Assembly: GCA_016858145.1 (NCBI GenBank)
Contig: JAEHOE010000073.1
Coordinates: forward strand, 496,001-560,000
Reading direction: 5' to 3'
DNA: 64,000 nt
Source: Edaphochlamys debaryana
Lineage: Eukaryota; Chlorophyta; Chlorophyceae; Chlamydomonadales
The notes beneath the pieces were generated by a model that saw only the letters and a program-made list of their open reading frames with translations, had not been told where the DNA came from and searched no databases. How positions within the stretch are numbered: the stretch's first letter is position 1; each line of letters begins with the position of its first letter. Position numbers and translations under genes: made by a program. Of the stretch, positions 48,901-60,000 are shown in pieces.

Positions 48901-51900
48901 GCTCACGCCGCGGTCGCTACCACCATCCGACGCGGGGTCGAGGGCCCCATTCCGGCCCCCGCCACCACCGGCCCTGGCGCCCAAGCCAGCGGTTGCTGCT
49001 GCCGCAGCCGCGGTTGCCGCCGCCACGGCCCGAAGTGCCGTGGGCCGGCGGCGCAGCTCTGAGAATGCGGCGGGGGCGGTTGTCGGTGAGATGGGAAGGC
49101 TCGCCTCCTCCTCCCGCAGCTTGCCCTCCCCGGGCTTGAGGCTGGACAGTACGGCAGCCGGCCGCCAGTACGGCAGTACGGCAGGTAGCTGGCCAGGCCG
49201 GCCCCTGGGCTCATCCTCAGGGCCGAGCCCGCTGACCGCAGCGCTAACCGCTCCCGCTTCTTTGAAGCGCCCCTCCGGCGTCTCGCCCACCACGGCCAGG
49301 GACTGCTGATCCCAGCCTAGCATGTCCTCATCTTTCTTGTACAGCCGTGCGTAGGCTGGGGCCTGATCGTCGTGAACCTGAAGGGACAGGGCAGGGACAG
49401 ACAAGTCGGGGCAAGCAACGGTACCTGTGGCAGGACGGGCCCTCGGGGCGGGCCCCAAGTCAAAGGTCAACAGATCCGGCCTAAACAAGCGGGGGCGAGT
49501 TCCCCCGCTGTCAATCGCGCTCATCCCACGCACAAATGTGTGCTCACCATGGGAAGACGGAGGTTGCGGAGGCCAAACACTGCGGCCGCCCTCTGCGCGC
49601 AAGGGTGGGTGTAGGAGGAGGATTGCAGCGTGTTGGTCGGTGAAGCCTGCCGCTGCCTGGTGCTTGCTTCTGCACCACCCACGGCCCCGGCAGCCATCTG
49701 CACCTCCCCCTCTTCCCCTCTCCCTCCATCTCCACCTCCGGACCCCGCCCTGCTATCCATTGCCCCCCTTTGCCTCGTTTTGTCCGCCTGCGTGCGCTGC
49801 CCCACCCATCGCCCCCCCTCCCCGCACCTGCAGCGGCCCCATCCAGTCCAGGTGGTCAAGCATCATTCGCAGCGGAGGCGCCACGAAGTTGGCGACGTTG
49901 AACCACATGCTGCGCTGCGCCATCTCCGGCACCGCCACCGTCTCCCCAGCCTGCCCCTCCTCCGCGGGCACAGCAAACCCCGCCGCTGCACCCCCGGGCG
50001 TGTTGGGGCCTGCTGCCGCTTTGGCCTCCGCTCCCGCCGCGGCCTCAGCCGCGGCCGTAGCGCCGGCGAAGCCATGCTGCATGACAGTCAGCTCGACACC
50101 TTCAACGCTTAAGCCGACTGCAGCCCCGGGGCTGGGCTGCGGCGGCTCCGTCGCTTCCCCCAAGGGGCCCGGAACGGGCCCTGGGCCTGGGCCTGGGCCT
50201 GGGCCTGGGCCTGGGCCTGGGCCTGGGCCTGGGCCTGGGCCTGGGCCTGGGCCTGGGCCGAGACCCTGCTGGAACCCATGCTCCACGGCCCTTGGGCCCG
50301 GGACCAAGGTATCAGCCTCTGATGCCGTGCCCAACGCGGGAGCGGCTATGCTGGCAGCCCTGCTCCGAGCTGGTAGAGCGCCCAACCCCACCCCCGCCGA
50401 GGCTGGACCGCCGGGTGTGCGCGCTCCGGCCGGGGTCTGCGCCCCGCCCTTGTCGGCCGCCTCCAGGGCTGCCTCTGGAGGTAGCACGTCCATGCATTGA
50501 AAGTAGGCGAGGCGGAGCTGCGTGTAACACAGGTTGTTGACCCACAGCACCGCGCAGCAGTAGCTGCAGTGGGATAACGTGGAAGGGAGCAGAGGAAGAT
50601 CACAGCCATGGAGGATAGAGCTTGGACAGGCGCCACGCGCGCGAAGGGGCACGCCAGCAACACCAACACCGCCCAAGAGTCTGGAGCCGCATACGCTTAC
50701 GTAAATCGAGCTCCCCGCAGGCTTACACGGTAAAGATGTATGTGAAGAAGAAGGGCAGGAGGAACATCTTGCTTCCCGGGCTGATGTTGGCGACTGTGAT
50801 CGTGGCCAGGGAGCCGCTGCTTGCCTCAACCTCGTGAAGGTTGCTCTGGGACCGGTAGGCGGGGATCACTGGGGAAATACAGGGAGGGGTTTGCGGAGAA
50901 CGGCGCGGGACTTCAGCGGGTTGGGGGCAAGGAGGAGGGGAGGGCGAGGCCCGCACGGGGACGGAGTCGGCAGAGCCAGAAACAAGGGACGCGGGTCACC
51001 AGCACCCAGCACCCAGGTAGCAAGCGCCTGATGACTGGGGCACAGAATGGCCAGAGGCTGCCAAGCCCTGATGGTTATGGCGTTCGTGGTCAGAGTGTCG
51101 ACTCGGCACTTCCGACCTCGAAGTGCACCATCCCGACCCACATCCCGACCCACATCCCGACCCACATTCCGACCCACATCCCGACACATCCCGACCCACA
51201 TGAACCCGCAGCCCAGTCGGCCTTAAGGCATGATGCCCCGACCGTAGGCCACCGGGCACGGGCCGGACCCGCCCTGCTCCCAGCCCGCTTCCCATGCCCC
51301 CACACTCACACACGACGACTCCGAGGATGGTCATGACGGTAAACATCTGCAGCCCCAGCAGCAGCACGCGTGTGAGCACGAGCGCGTCGAAGCCCGCACA
51401 CCGCACGATGTCCGCATCCGACACCGCCAGAAGCGGAGCGAGCCAATTCCTGGGGCGCGAGGGGAGCAAGGGGAAGGGCTCAGGCTCCCGAGCATGCCAC
51501 CGTGAGCTGGGACCGAGGCGCATGCATGCACATTCGCCGCAGAGCCCTAGGGGCCTGCCCAACCCGCATGAGCCGCGGCGCCCCACCATATCTGCCGTAC
51601 GGTCCCCAGCACCAGCCGCGGGGGGCGCATGAACAGGTCTTGAAGCTCCTGCGCGGGGAACAAGGGATTCGGGTAAATGGGGTAGGGCGAGAGGAGAGGG
51701 ACGCGAGCCGTGCGTGGAAAGGCCCCAGCGGCTGCGCCCGGCCACACCGACGCAGGCCTCGGGTCCGACATGCGGAAGGCTGCCCCTGCCTCGCCGCGGG
51801 CACACCCCTTGGAGCAGACCCCGGTTGCCAGGACGGTTCACCTCCCACTGAAAGGGCCTCACAATAATTCCCGTGTCAGACAGCTGCGGGATGGTCATTG

Positions 51901-52437
51901 GTGGGTCTCACCTGCCGGCGCTGAAACACGCCTCCGGGGCCGCTGACCCATCCTCTCAGCACGACGAAACCGAACACGCACGCAGCGCCCAGGGCAAAGT
52001 TCACATAGAGCCTGTCTCGCGACAAGGGCGGCGATGTAAAGGAAGGGGGAAGGGCATGTGCGGGCACCAATCAGTGTACGGCAGTGTGCGGCACCTAATC
52101 CTCGTGTACGGGGAGTCATCCTTTCCCTTCCTCTTCTGACTGTTGTATCTTCGGGCTTCGATTGGGGCCAAGCGGGTCACCGGGTCCTCCCAGTGCCTCG
52201 TCCCACCCTTCTAACGGTCAGCCCTGGCTCCTTCTCCCGTGCGGCCCCGAAGCCCGGCCCACGTGCCCTGAGCGGGCTTGCAGTTCCTTAGTGACCCCAG
52301 GCGGAGAGCACTCACGCGCCGAGGACCTGGGAGTCGCTCACGATGTACTGAACATCCAGAATGTCCGGCGGCGGGGGAGGCGGGCCTGGACTGCGGTCGA
52401 CAAACTGGCCGTTCTTCCGGTCGGATATGTCGGACAT
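42956..52437 (-). CDS. OSCA/TMEM63 (CSC1/ERD4-like) stress-gated cation channel, copy B
   Basis: 24 exons (5' to 3'): 52316-52437, 51912-52011, 51587-51648, 51310-51449, 50727-50868, 49828-50563, 49548-49592, 48158-49377, 47342-47963, 47026-47238, 46837-46932, 46542-46752, 45971-46140, 45723-45814, 45446-45475, 45204-45241, 44800-44922, 44342-44496, 44166-44228, 43913-44045, 43720-43788, 43547-43620, 43168-43292, 42956-43031; 1,618 aa, no frame breaks. Intron phases are identical to copies A and C. The N-terminus MSDISDRKNG is followed by a poly-Pro run and DVQYIVSDSQVLG; the first TM (FGFVVLRGW) lies in exon 2. The 7TM core is almost identical to copy A, and many introns are alike, which points to recent duplication or conversion between A and B. 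Exon 6 carries a long Gly-Pro dipeptide tract missing from copy C. Role as for the family: osmotically or mechanically gated Ca-permeable channel. Confidence 0.9.
50178..50259. repeat. Hexanucleotide repeat coding (Gly-Pro)n in channel copy B
   Basis: About 13 units of GGGCCT in exon 6 encode an alternating Gly-Pro tract in the cytosolic linker just after TM2. Copy A has a much shorter tract near 39405-39440, and copy C none. Length is likely to vary between strains. Confidence 0.92.
51129..51200. repeat. 12-bp minisatellite in intron 4 of channel copy B
   Basis: About six units of CATCCCGACCCA, the counterpart of 40278-40390 in copy A, at the same place in the intron. Confidence 0.9.
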
Positions 52438-54035
52438 GCTGCAAGCCCGGGTGGGTGGTCAGTGGGATACGGTGGGGTGAGGATGGTGACTACTGCTGGT
52501 GTGAGCCGGGAGAGCGCGCGGGGGCCAGAGAGGCAGGGAGGGGCAAGGGGACGTCTGGCGGGGACGTCCGGCGGGGACGTCCGCACGACGACGTGGGTGC
52601 CGGCGAGATATATACCAGCCCGATGCCAAGTCGCTAGAGCTTATCGTACCTGTCAACTCCCGCGGCTGAGGAGCTCCGTGCGCTTGCGTGCGCAACACTT
52701 GTGCAGGCCCAAACTTGCTGCGCGACTGCGACTATTGTCTTATCCAGTGCTACACTATGCTGAGGTTTGGTCGCGGCATCTCACGGTGCAAACCCTCGTG
52801 ATGGACTCATTGCACTCTCTTAAAATTGCTAGCGGCGTCGTCGACGCCGACATCATGGTGGTGCTCGTGTGTGGAAGCCGTAAGCGCATGTAGCGCGCAG
52901 CAATATGTGAGAAGTCGGGCACATGCAACATGGTTTCAACTCGCGTACGTTCATGTGGCGGTACGTCCGCCTCCAGGCCGCCCCGAGAGAGAGAGAGAGA
53001 TTACACGGGCTATTGGGGGTGGGGGCGTCCAGGCACGAAGCTAAGTCACCAACCATCGGTGGGGCACAACAACGGGGAAGCGAAGGAAGACTATACCGCG
53101 AGGCCACCCCGACCCGCGCCTCCCCCCCTCCCCTTAGTCCCCTACGCCCCACGTCTACACCGCCACCCCTCCCCGCGTCGCCCCCCCTTTTCACACACAC
53201 ACTGACTGCTTACAGTTCTTCCTTGCGGGCGATTTCTGGAGTTGGCTTTCTCGGCCCCCATGGTAGCCCTCGCTCCGCGGGCTGCGCCTGTGGCATCTAC
53301 GCCACACTCTGCACCCTCTCACTCTCACTTAGCACTTGGCAGCACGACAAGGGTGGCTGCCCGAAGGCAGGAAAAGGCTGAGCCCCGTGGTCGCCCCCAG
53401 GGGGCCCAATGTTCGCCGCCCGAAGAGCCTAACGGCGGCGGCTCAGCACGAAAACGGCAGGGCCGCAAGCGCCAGCCTCAAGCAGTCTGCGAGTGACACT
53501 GCCGTACAAGGTACATACGACATGTGCAGATTGACCGTGGACAACCCTGCAGGACTGGACACTGGCTGTGCAGCCTTCAAGGCTCATCAAGTTGATGCAA
53601 CGTCACACGAGTGTCCACCACAAGCACGCCTCTGTCAAATGGGATAGTTCAGTGTCAGGCGCGCCAGTCGTCCCTATGCACACTCGCGTCACTGTAGAGG
53701 GGCTAGCACAACCGAACTTCCGCATACACCTGATGCGCTCCGCCGGGGATCCGCCGTGCGCCCAGTCCACCCACTGAGACTTCTCGCTCCAGGTCGGCCC
53801 CCAACACAATGCGCCTCCTCAGTCCTCACTTCGTTGTTCTAACCGGAACACCAAGACGCACAGGCAAGCAACACGGCCCTTCTGCCCCTCGACGCCGTCG
53901 CGCACCCGTCCAAGCGCAAACGATAGAAACCTTGGAGACGCACTGCCAGATCGTCGTATTAGCGCCAGACTGTACCTCACAGCACACGTGACCGAATCAA
54001 TGCGGAGCCTGACGTCCCGGCACCAGCAGTGCCCC
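52438..54035. other. Intergenic region between channel copies C and B
   Basis: Contains the copy B upstream flank, a (GA)8 microsatellite at 52985-53000, the dispersed repeat at 53345-53460, and from about 53740 a diverged version of the A/B 3' flank. Two TTACA sites (53001 and 53210), which read TGTAA on the minus strand, could serve as distant poly(A) signals for copy C but are unproven. No gene was supported. Confidence 0.5.
53345..53460. repeat. Repeat shared with 31555-31690
   Basis: Same blocks in the same order as described for 31555-31690, with about a dozen differences. It lies downstream of copy C on the minus strand. Confidence 0.75.
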
Positions 54036-57000
54036 TCAGCAGCAGTGTCGGGGAACGCCATGCTTCTCCCACACCTTGCCCTGCTCCGGGTACCACCCGA
54101 TCGCACCAGGCCTGCGGGGGTAGCGAGCAGCAGCAACCGGTTACGGGGCCATGAGCTGTTCCATTGCTGGTCCTGGGCCACGAGGGTGGGGTTGGGAGAC
54201 ATGTGTGGGAGCACAGGAGCTCCCTCCTTGCCGGGGCTTTCCTGGATCTAGAATGCACAGGCTTGCAACCTGCCCGCGGCTTTGCTCTGCATCCTTCGAC
54301 GGCTTCCCCATGCTGAGTGACTCAGGGCTCAGTGATCAGTGCCAGACCTATCCGAGGGGCCCCGCCCCTCACCTGAGCGCCGGCGGTGTGTACACAAGAG
54401 GGTCCACCGCCGCCCCCACGGGCTCGCGAGCCACCAGCGACAGCGGTGGGTGGTGCAGGGGGAGCAGGAAGCGGCGGCGATTGTAGTTCCAGAAAAGCTG
54501 CAGAGTGTTAGGCACGGGTGAGATCAGGAGCACCGTCACCATGTAAGAACTAGCTGCGAAGCGGAATGCAGGTTATGCGCAGGAATCCGCTCCAGCAGGG
54601 CCCTCGCCAGCATTTTTGTTATCCAAATAGATCCTGCTGCCGTACTCACCGCGAGGGGCGGCGTCAGCGTGGCCCACATGACCCCTGCCAGCCAGAACGA
54701 CCCATTGACGAACAGTACGGCACCTGCGGCGCGAGCAGGGAATTTAGTCAGCACGGGCAACCAGGTGTACGGCAGCAGTACGGTGGGTTTTGCCGTACCT
54801 GAGAAGAGCTCGAGCAGCACCAGGAAGCCCATCATCTGGTCAAACAGCACCGGCCACATGCGCCCGCCTGCGGAGGTGTTTATTGGGGAACCAGGCGTTT
54901 GGTCAGGCGGGTGAGGATGCATCTGTTGGGCAAGGGTCCGAAGACGGCCCTTGCTACCAAGCCAGGTGCGCTTGGGCCTTTCTCACCCGACTCATAGCCG
55001 CGCTCGAAGACGTAAAGGATGCAGTAGCGGTATGCGAAGAAGCCCGTCAGGAAGAAGAACCAGCAGCAAGGCAGGATGAGGGGCGACACCACCGCGAAGG
55101 CGAAGCCGAACATGAACACCTGACAACGGTAGATGGATGGGATTGCGTGGGTTGAGAGGGCGCAGTGGGGATTTGAAGCCATTTGCGGAATGCTGAGTTG
55201 CAAGCAATTGAGTTGAGCACCTTGGGTGCTCGGGCTCACCTGCACGATTCCGTTGTACCAGCCGGCGGCGCGTGATGTGGGGATCATGTGGACCCATGCC
55301 GCCTGAGGGCAGATTGGGAATAGCAGGTCCGGTGCGTGCCTCAATTCTGGTCATGTGCTGCCGTACGCCCCGGTACTCACTCGCCCCGTACGCCCCGTAC
55401 ACACCCGTACGCCCCGGTACTCACTCTGCCACAACCGCGCTTGCAGCTCCGCGCCTGCCCACCCAAGTGCCCCCCAGGGCCCCACACACACCTGGTGCAG
55501 CGAGCGCGGCACCCCGAGCCGCAGCAGCGACCGGAAGATGGACATCAGCATCGTGCCCGTGTGCGGCCACAGCAGGCGCATGCAGTTTGTCATGAGCGCA
55601 CGTGCGATGACGAACTGGATGAAGAAGTTGGCGGTGGTGGGCAGCGCTGTGTGCGATGCGTGCGGAGCATGTGGCGGCAGGGTGGGCAAGAGGGCCGTCA
55701 GCGCAGGGGCCATAGCACACACGCCATGGGCCGCCGCCCCCATGCTGGCGTGCTCTGCATGAGCTGCTGGTCTTTGGGTCACGAATGCAGTGCGTGAAAC
55801 GACGCAAGCTCACCTGTGCCCAGCCGGCTCAGGAGGTCGGTTGGCTCTGACAGGTACGTCCCGAGCTGTCCCAGGAATCCGCCGCCCAGCATCGCTCCCA
55901 GGAAGGTGTTGAAGAGGGAGTACCAAAACCACCAGGCTGGAGTGAAAAGGGGAGGGATGGAAAGGGGCAGCAGAGGCGGAGGGAATGGCGTTGGCTTGCT
56001 GTCAGGGCGCGCTGAGACGGGGACTAGCTAGCAGTGGGCTCTGGGTTCCCTCGGTGCCAGATAGAGTCGCGTGCGTGCTCGGTCCGCGCCACCCCCGGGC
56101 CAGGACCCGTCCCCTCACTCTGCATTTCGCGCTCCATGGCGCTCAGGGAAGTGGACCTGGGGGAACAGAGGCAGCAAGGACGGAGTGGGCTGAGGACCCG
56201 CGCAACGGCTAAGCAGTTTGGCAGGACATAGGCAAGCGCAAGCCCCCTTTCCTATACTCGTCACACGTGTTCAACATGGCTGCCACTCACTTGCGCGAGA
56301 TGCTGCAGCACATGTGGAACCTGAAGGACCGGGGTCAATTGGGCAGGGAGGCATGAGTTTGCGGTCGGGTCCCGGCGCGTGGCGGCATAAAACCGGGGCT
56401 AACCATCGCCGCTGCCGCCTGAGGGCAAGGGCGACTCCTCACCTCTCCTCGGCCTCACTACGGACGGACCAAACGCCCCGGAGCTACGCCCTACGACTGG
56501 CAGGGCCTCGCTGGGCAACCCCACACCCCAGGCTGGGCTGCGGCTCCTCACCACTTGGGCATGATGACGGAGCCCCACACCAGTCCCAGCACCGAGGGCA
56601 GCACTCCCGTCAGCAGCGAGTTGGCCAGTTTCTCCCCGAAGGTCTGGCGCGCAAGCGTTGGTTGTGTTGGCGGGGAGAGCGGGGAGCGTCAATTGGCATC
56701 GAAACGATTGCGTCGTTTGACACCACGGCTTCCAGCAAAGGCATGATGGCACGAGACCCAGCACGGCAGCAGCCAGCGCGCCGGTCACGTTCTCCGAACG
56801 CCACGGCGAGCTCCGAGTCCTCGATCATGTCACTCGCCAACATGTATCCTATTCTATTGTATCGCACCCAGTACCCAGCCGTGCAACGACTCACGTCTGG
56901 GTTGCAGAACCAGCTGACGTAGATGTCGTTGGAGGCGGGGGGCGGCGGCGGAGACTGGAAGGTGAGCCCCAGCGCATTCGCTGGGGCCAGCGGCGGGGAC

Positions 57001-60000
57001 TGCTGCCCTGGCGGCTGGCCGGCGCACAGGGCGACGTTTAGGTTGGCCAGAGCGCCTGGGGTTGAAGTGAGGGAGGGAAAGCCCCGGTCAGCACACGGGA
57101 GAGAAGCACTACCGGTACTGCCTAGTGCATAAACTCCAAGGTTACGTGGCTTGCAAATGCTCCGCTTTCTCGCATGGATGTTGCCGGCCCAGCCGCAGAC
57201 CGCTCACCCTGGATGGGTCCGATGGGGATCAGGAAGATGATCGCCATGGGAAGCACGATTGCGATCCGGCGCCAGAACTGAGTCAGCTCGTCCGTGCTCC
57301 AAAGCGCGGCCCAGTGCACGTCCTCAGGGGCGGGGGCGGGCGAGGCCTCGAAGGAGACCAGGCTGCCGGGGCCGCGCGGCGGTATCACGCGCGGGCACTG
57401 GGCCAGCATTTGGGCATCCTGAGGGCAGGCGGGCAGCACCAGCAGAGGACACGAGCTCTGTGACAGGCGAACAAGCCCAGCCCTTTGACCGATAACCACA
57501 GATACAGATTAGACAGATGACGACAGATCTCGACTCATACGATCGGGTCAGTCACACATGCGCGCACCCACCAGCGCATCGTTGAACATGGCAAAGTATG
57601 CAGTGCCAATGGGCTTAGTCAGCGCCTCCGCCCTCGCCGCCTCGATCTTGGCCTCCAGCTCAGTCACCTGTGCCCAGCCGGGGATCGAAGCTCAACAGAG
57701 GATCCGACGGACTCCCAGTCTCCCACGTACCAACTGCACGGCAGACCCCAGGTCCCAACCCACGCCTCCCCACGCACCTGGTCCCTGAGCTCCGAGATGG
57801 ACTCCCGTATCGCCTCCACGCTGCGGAAGCCGGGGAGCTTGTCGCCGCAGGGCCCAGGGCGCCCGCCCGCCGCCACCCCTGCGCCAGTCTCGCCGCCAGA
57901 CTCCACGTCCCCTTGGTCCAGGCACTTGGCCTGAGGGAACACGCAGAGCTGTTACTCGCAAACGGAGGCAGTGCATAGAAGTGCAAACATGCGAAGGCCA
58001 GCTAATAAGATTCTCGCTACAAGCTAGGGCTGTCACTGGATTGCTCCCACAAGACTGCTCACGCTCCCCCATACGAGCTCGTCACCGTAGATAGACTGGG
58101 CCCCCACACCCACCTGCGCCAGCCTAAGCTCCCGTACGGCCGCCGCCAGATCCATCATCTTGGCGTCCCATGCGTAGATCAGGGCATCCACGGGTTCGTG
58201 ATCCACGATCGGAACCAGGCCCAGAAAGCTGTGCGGGTACAGCATGCGCAGCACGTGCGCTACGGCCGCGCCGTTGGGATCCTCCGTATCCGCCTCCTCC
58301 GCCTCGGCCCGTGCGTCAGCCGCTTCCATGGCCGCCTGCGCCTCCTCGACCGCCTGGACCGTGGGGCCCTTGTGGATGTGGAGAGGGAAGTGCGGCCGAT
58401 GACCCCCACCGCCGCCACCACCACCGTCGCTGCTGCTGGTGCTGCTGCCGCCGTCACCTCCGGCCTTGCGGGGCCCCTCCGCGCTGTTGCGGGCATTCCC
58501 GCCCGACGCGACCTGGACCGAGCCCGGCGGCGCTATCGCCGCCTGGGCAGCGCCCGCCGAAGCACGGGGCTCCGAGCCGGGCGCCTCCGTTGCTTCGGCC
58601 ACGGGGCCTGCTCCCGGGCTTGGGCTCGGCCTGCTGGGGAGCTGCGGGGAAGCTGAGCTGGCGACGCGAGTGCGCGAGTTGGTGTACGTACTGCCTGCGG
58701 CGGGAGTGCCGTACGCACTGCCTGCCGGTGTGTATGTACTGCTTCCTCCCAGCACGGTTAGGCCACGTGCGGCGGCCGGGGCTGCTGTGCGGGTGCTGGC
58801 AGCCTGGAGGAAGTCCCGCTCAGACTGGCCGAAGCGGAACATGCTGCGAACGGGACGAAAGGAAGCGCGAGGGCAAAGAGAGAAAGAGGTTGCTTGCGGG
58901 CCACGTAGGTCAGGTGATTGATCCGTCATTCAGCCCCTCCCAGCTGAGCCTGGCTTGCCGCCGCTCTGCGGAGTGCTGACCCCATACTGTCGCGCCTTGT
59001 TAAACCCCTTGCTGATGGCCGCCTGAGCCTGTACCTGAGAGCTCAGACCCTGCCTTTCGCCCAATGCCCGGGCCCAGCCCCACCTGTAGTACCGCAGGAC
59101 CTCTTGTATCGCCTTGTTCTTTCCCTTGACGGTCGTCGCACGGGCGGCCCGCACCTCCGCCTCCGCTGCACCCTCGCGCTCCGCATCCTCCCGCGCCTGC
59201 TCCTCCACCTCCATCGGTGCGTGGAAGGCCAGCGGGTTATGGCGGTGCATGGCGCTCCCCACGTTGGCCGCAGCCGCCGCGGCTTTGGCGGCCGCAAAGG
59301 TCATCCCCGACCTCAGGCTGCTGACGATTACGTAAGCGAGCGCGGCCATTCGGTTGATCAGGCTGGGGCCGTGCTGTAGCTGCACTTGCTTGATCAGGAC
59401 CACGAAGTGACGAGCGTTGACCAGGCGAGTGCACTCCTTGGCGGGGGGTCTGGCTGTGTCAAAGGCCTGACCCTGGCCGCCGCCGGCGGCTGAAGCTGCG
59501 GTGGGGGTGGCGAACACGTCCGGCCGCGGGTAGGTGGAGGTCGGCACGGCGTCCTCTGGCGGCGGCGGCAGGGGCACGCGGAGCAGCTGTCGCAGCCGAG
59601 CGTTGACCTTGCCCGCAAATAGCGGCTGTGACGTGTCGGACAGGAGCTCCCTGTCGGTCCTGATGGGGGCGGCGGCGGCCCTGGCGGCGGCCGAGACGGA
59701 GGCCTGCAGAGTGTTCAGCTCGTCCAGTGGTACGGCAATGCCGTTGACGTGGCGCAGGTACGTGTAGGCACGCGGCGTTTGAGCCGCACTCCCAGCAGCG
59801 CCGCCGGCGCCCGCGGTCGCGCTGCCGTTGCGTGTGCCGCCACCGCCTTCAGCCTTGGCGCCCGCCGGCACCGCTGCAGCCGCCGCGGCGGCGGAGGCTG
59901 CGGCTCGCAGCGCCGTGGGTCGGCGGCGCAGCTCCGCCACAGCCGCTGACGCCGCCACCGGCCGCATGGGCAGGCTCGCCTCCGCCTCCCGCTGCTTGTC

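Noticed and set aside
40278..51200. CRISPR-like array, because of regularly spaced short repeats
   Set aside because: The repeats are directly tandem with no unique spacers, in introns of nuclear genes of a eukaryote.
54361..54373. Stop codon TGA directly after ...PPALR as the end of the channel protein
   Set aside because: The TGA lies inside a canonical donor in all three copies, and a conserved in-frame exon follows.
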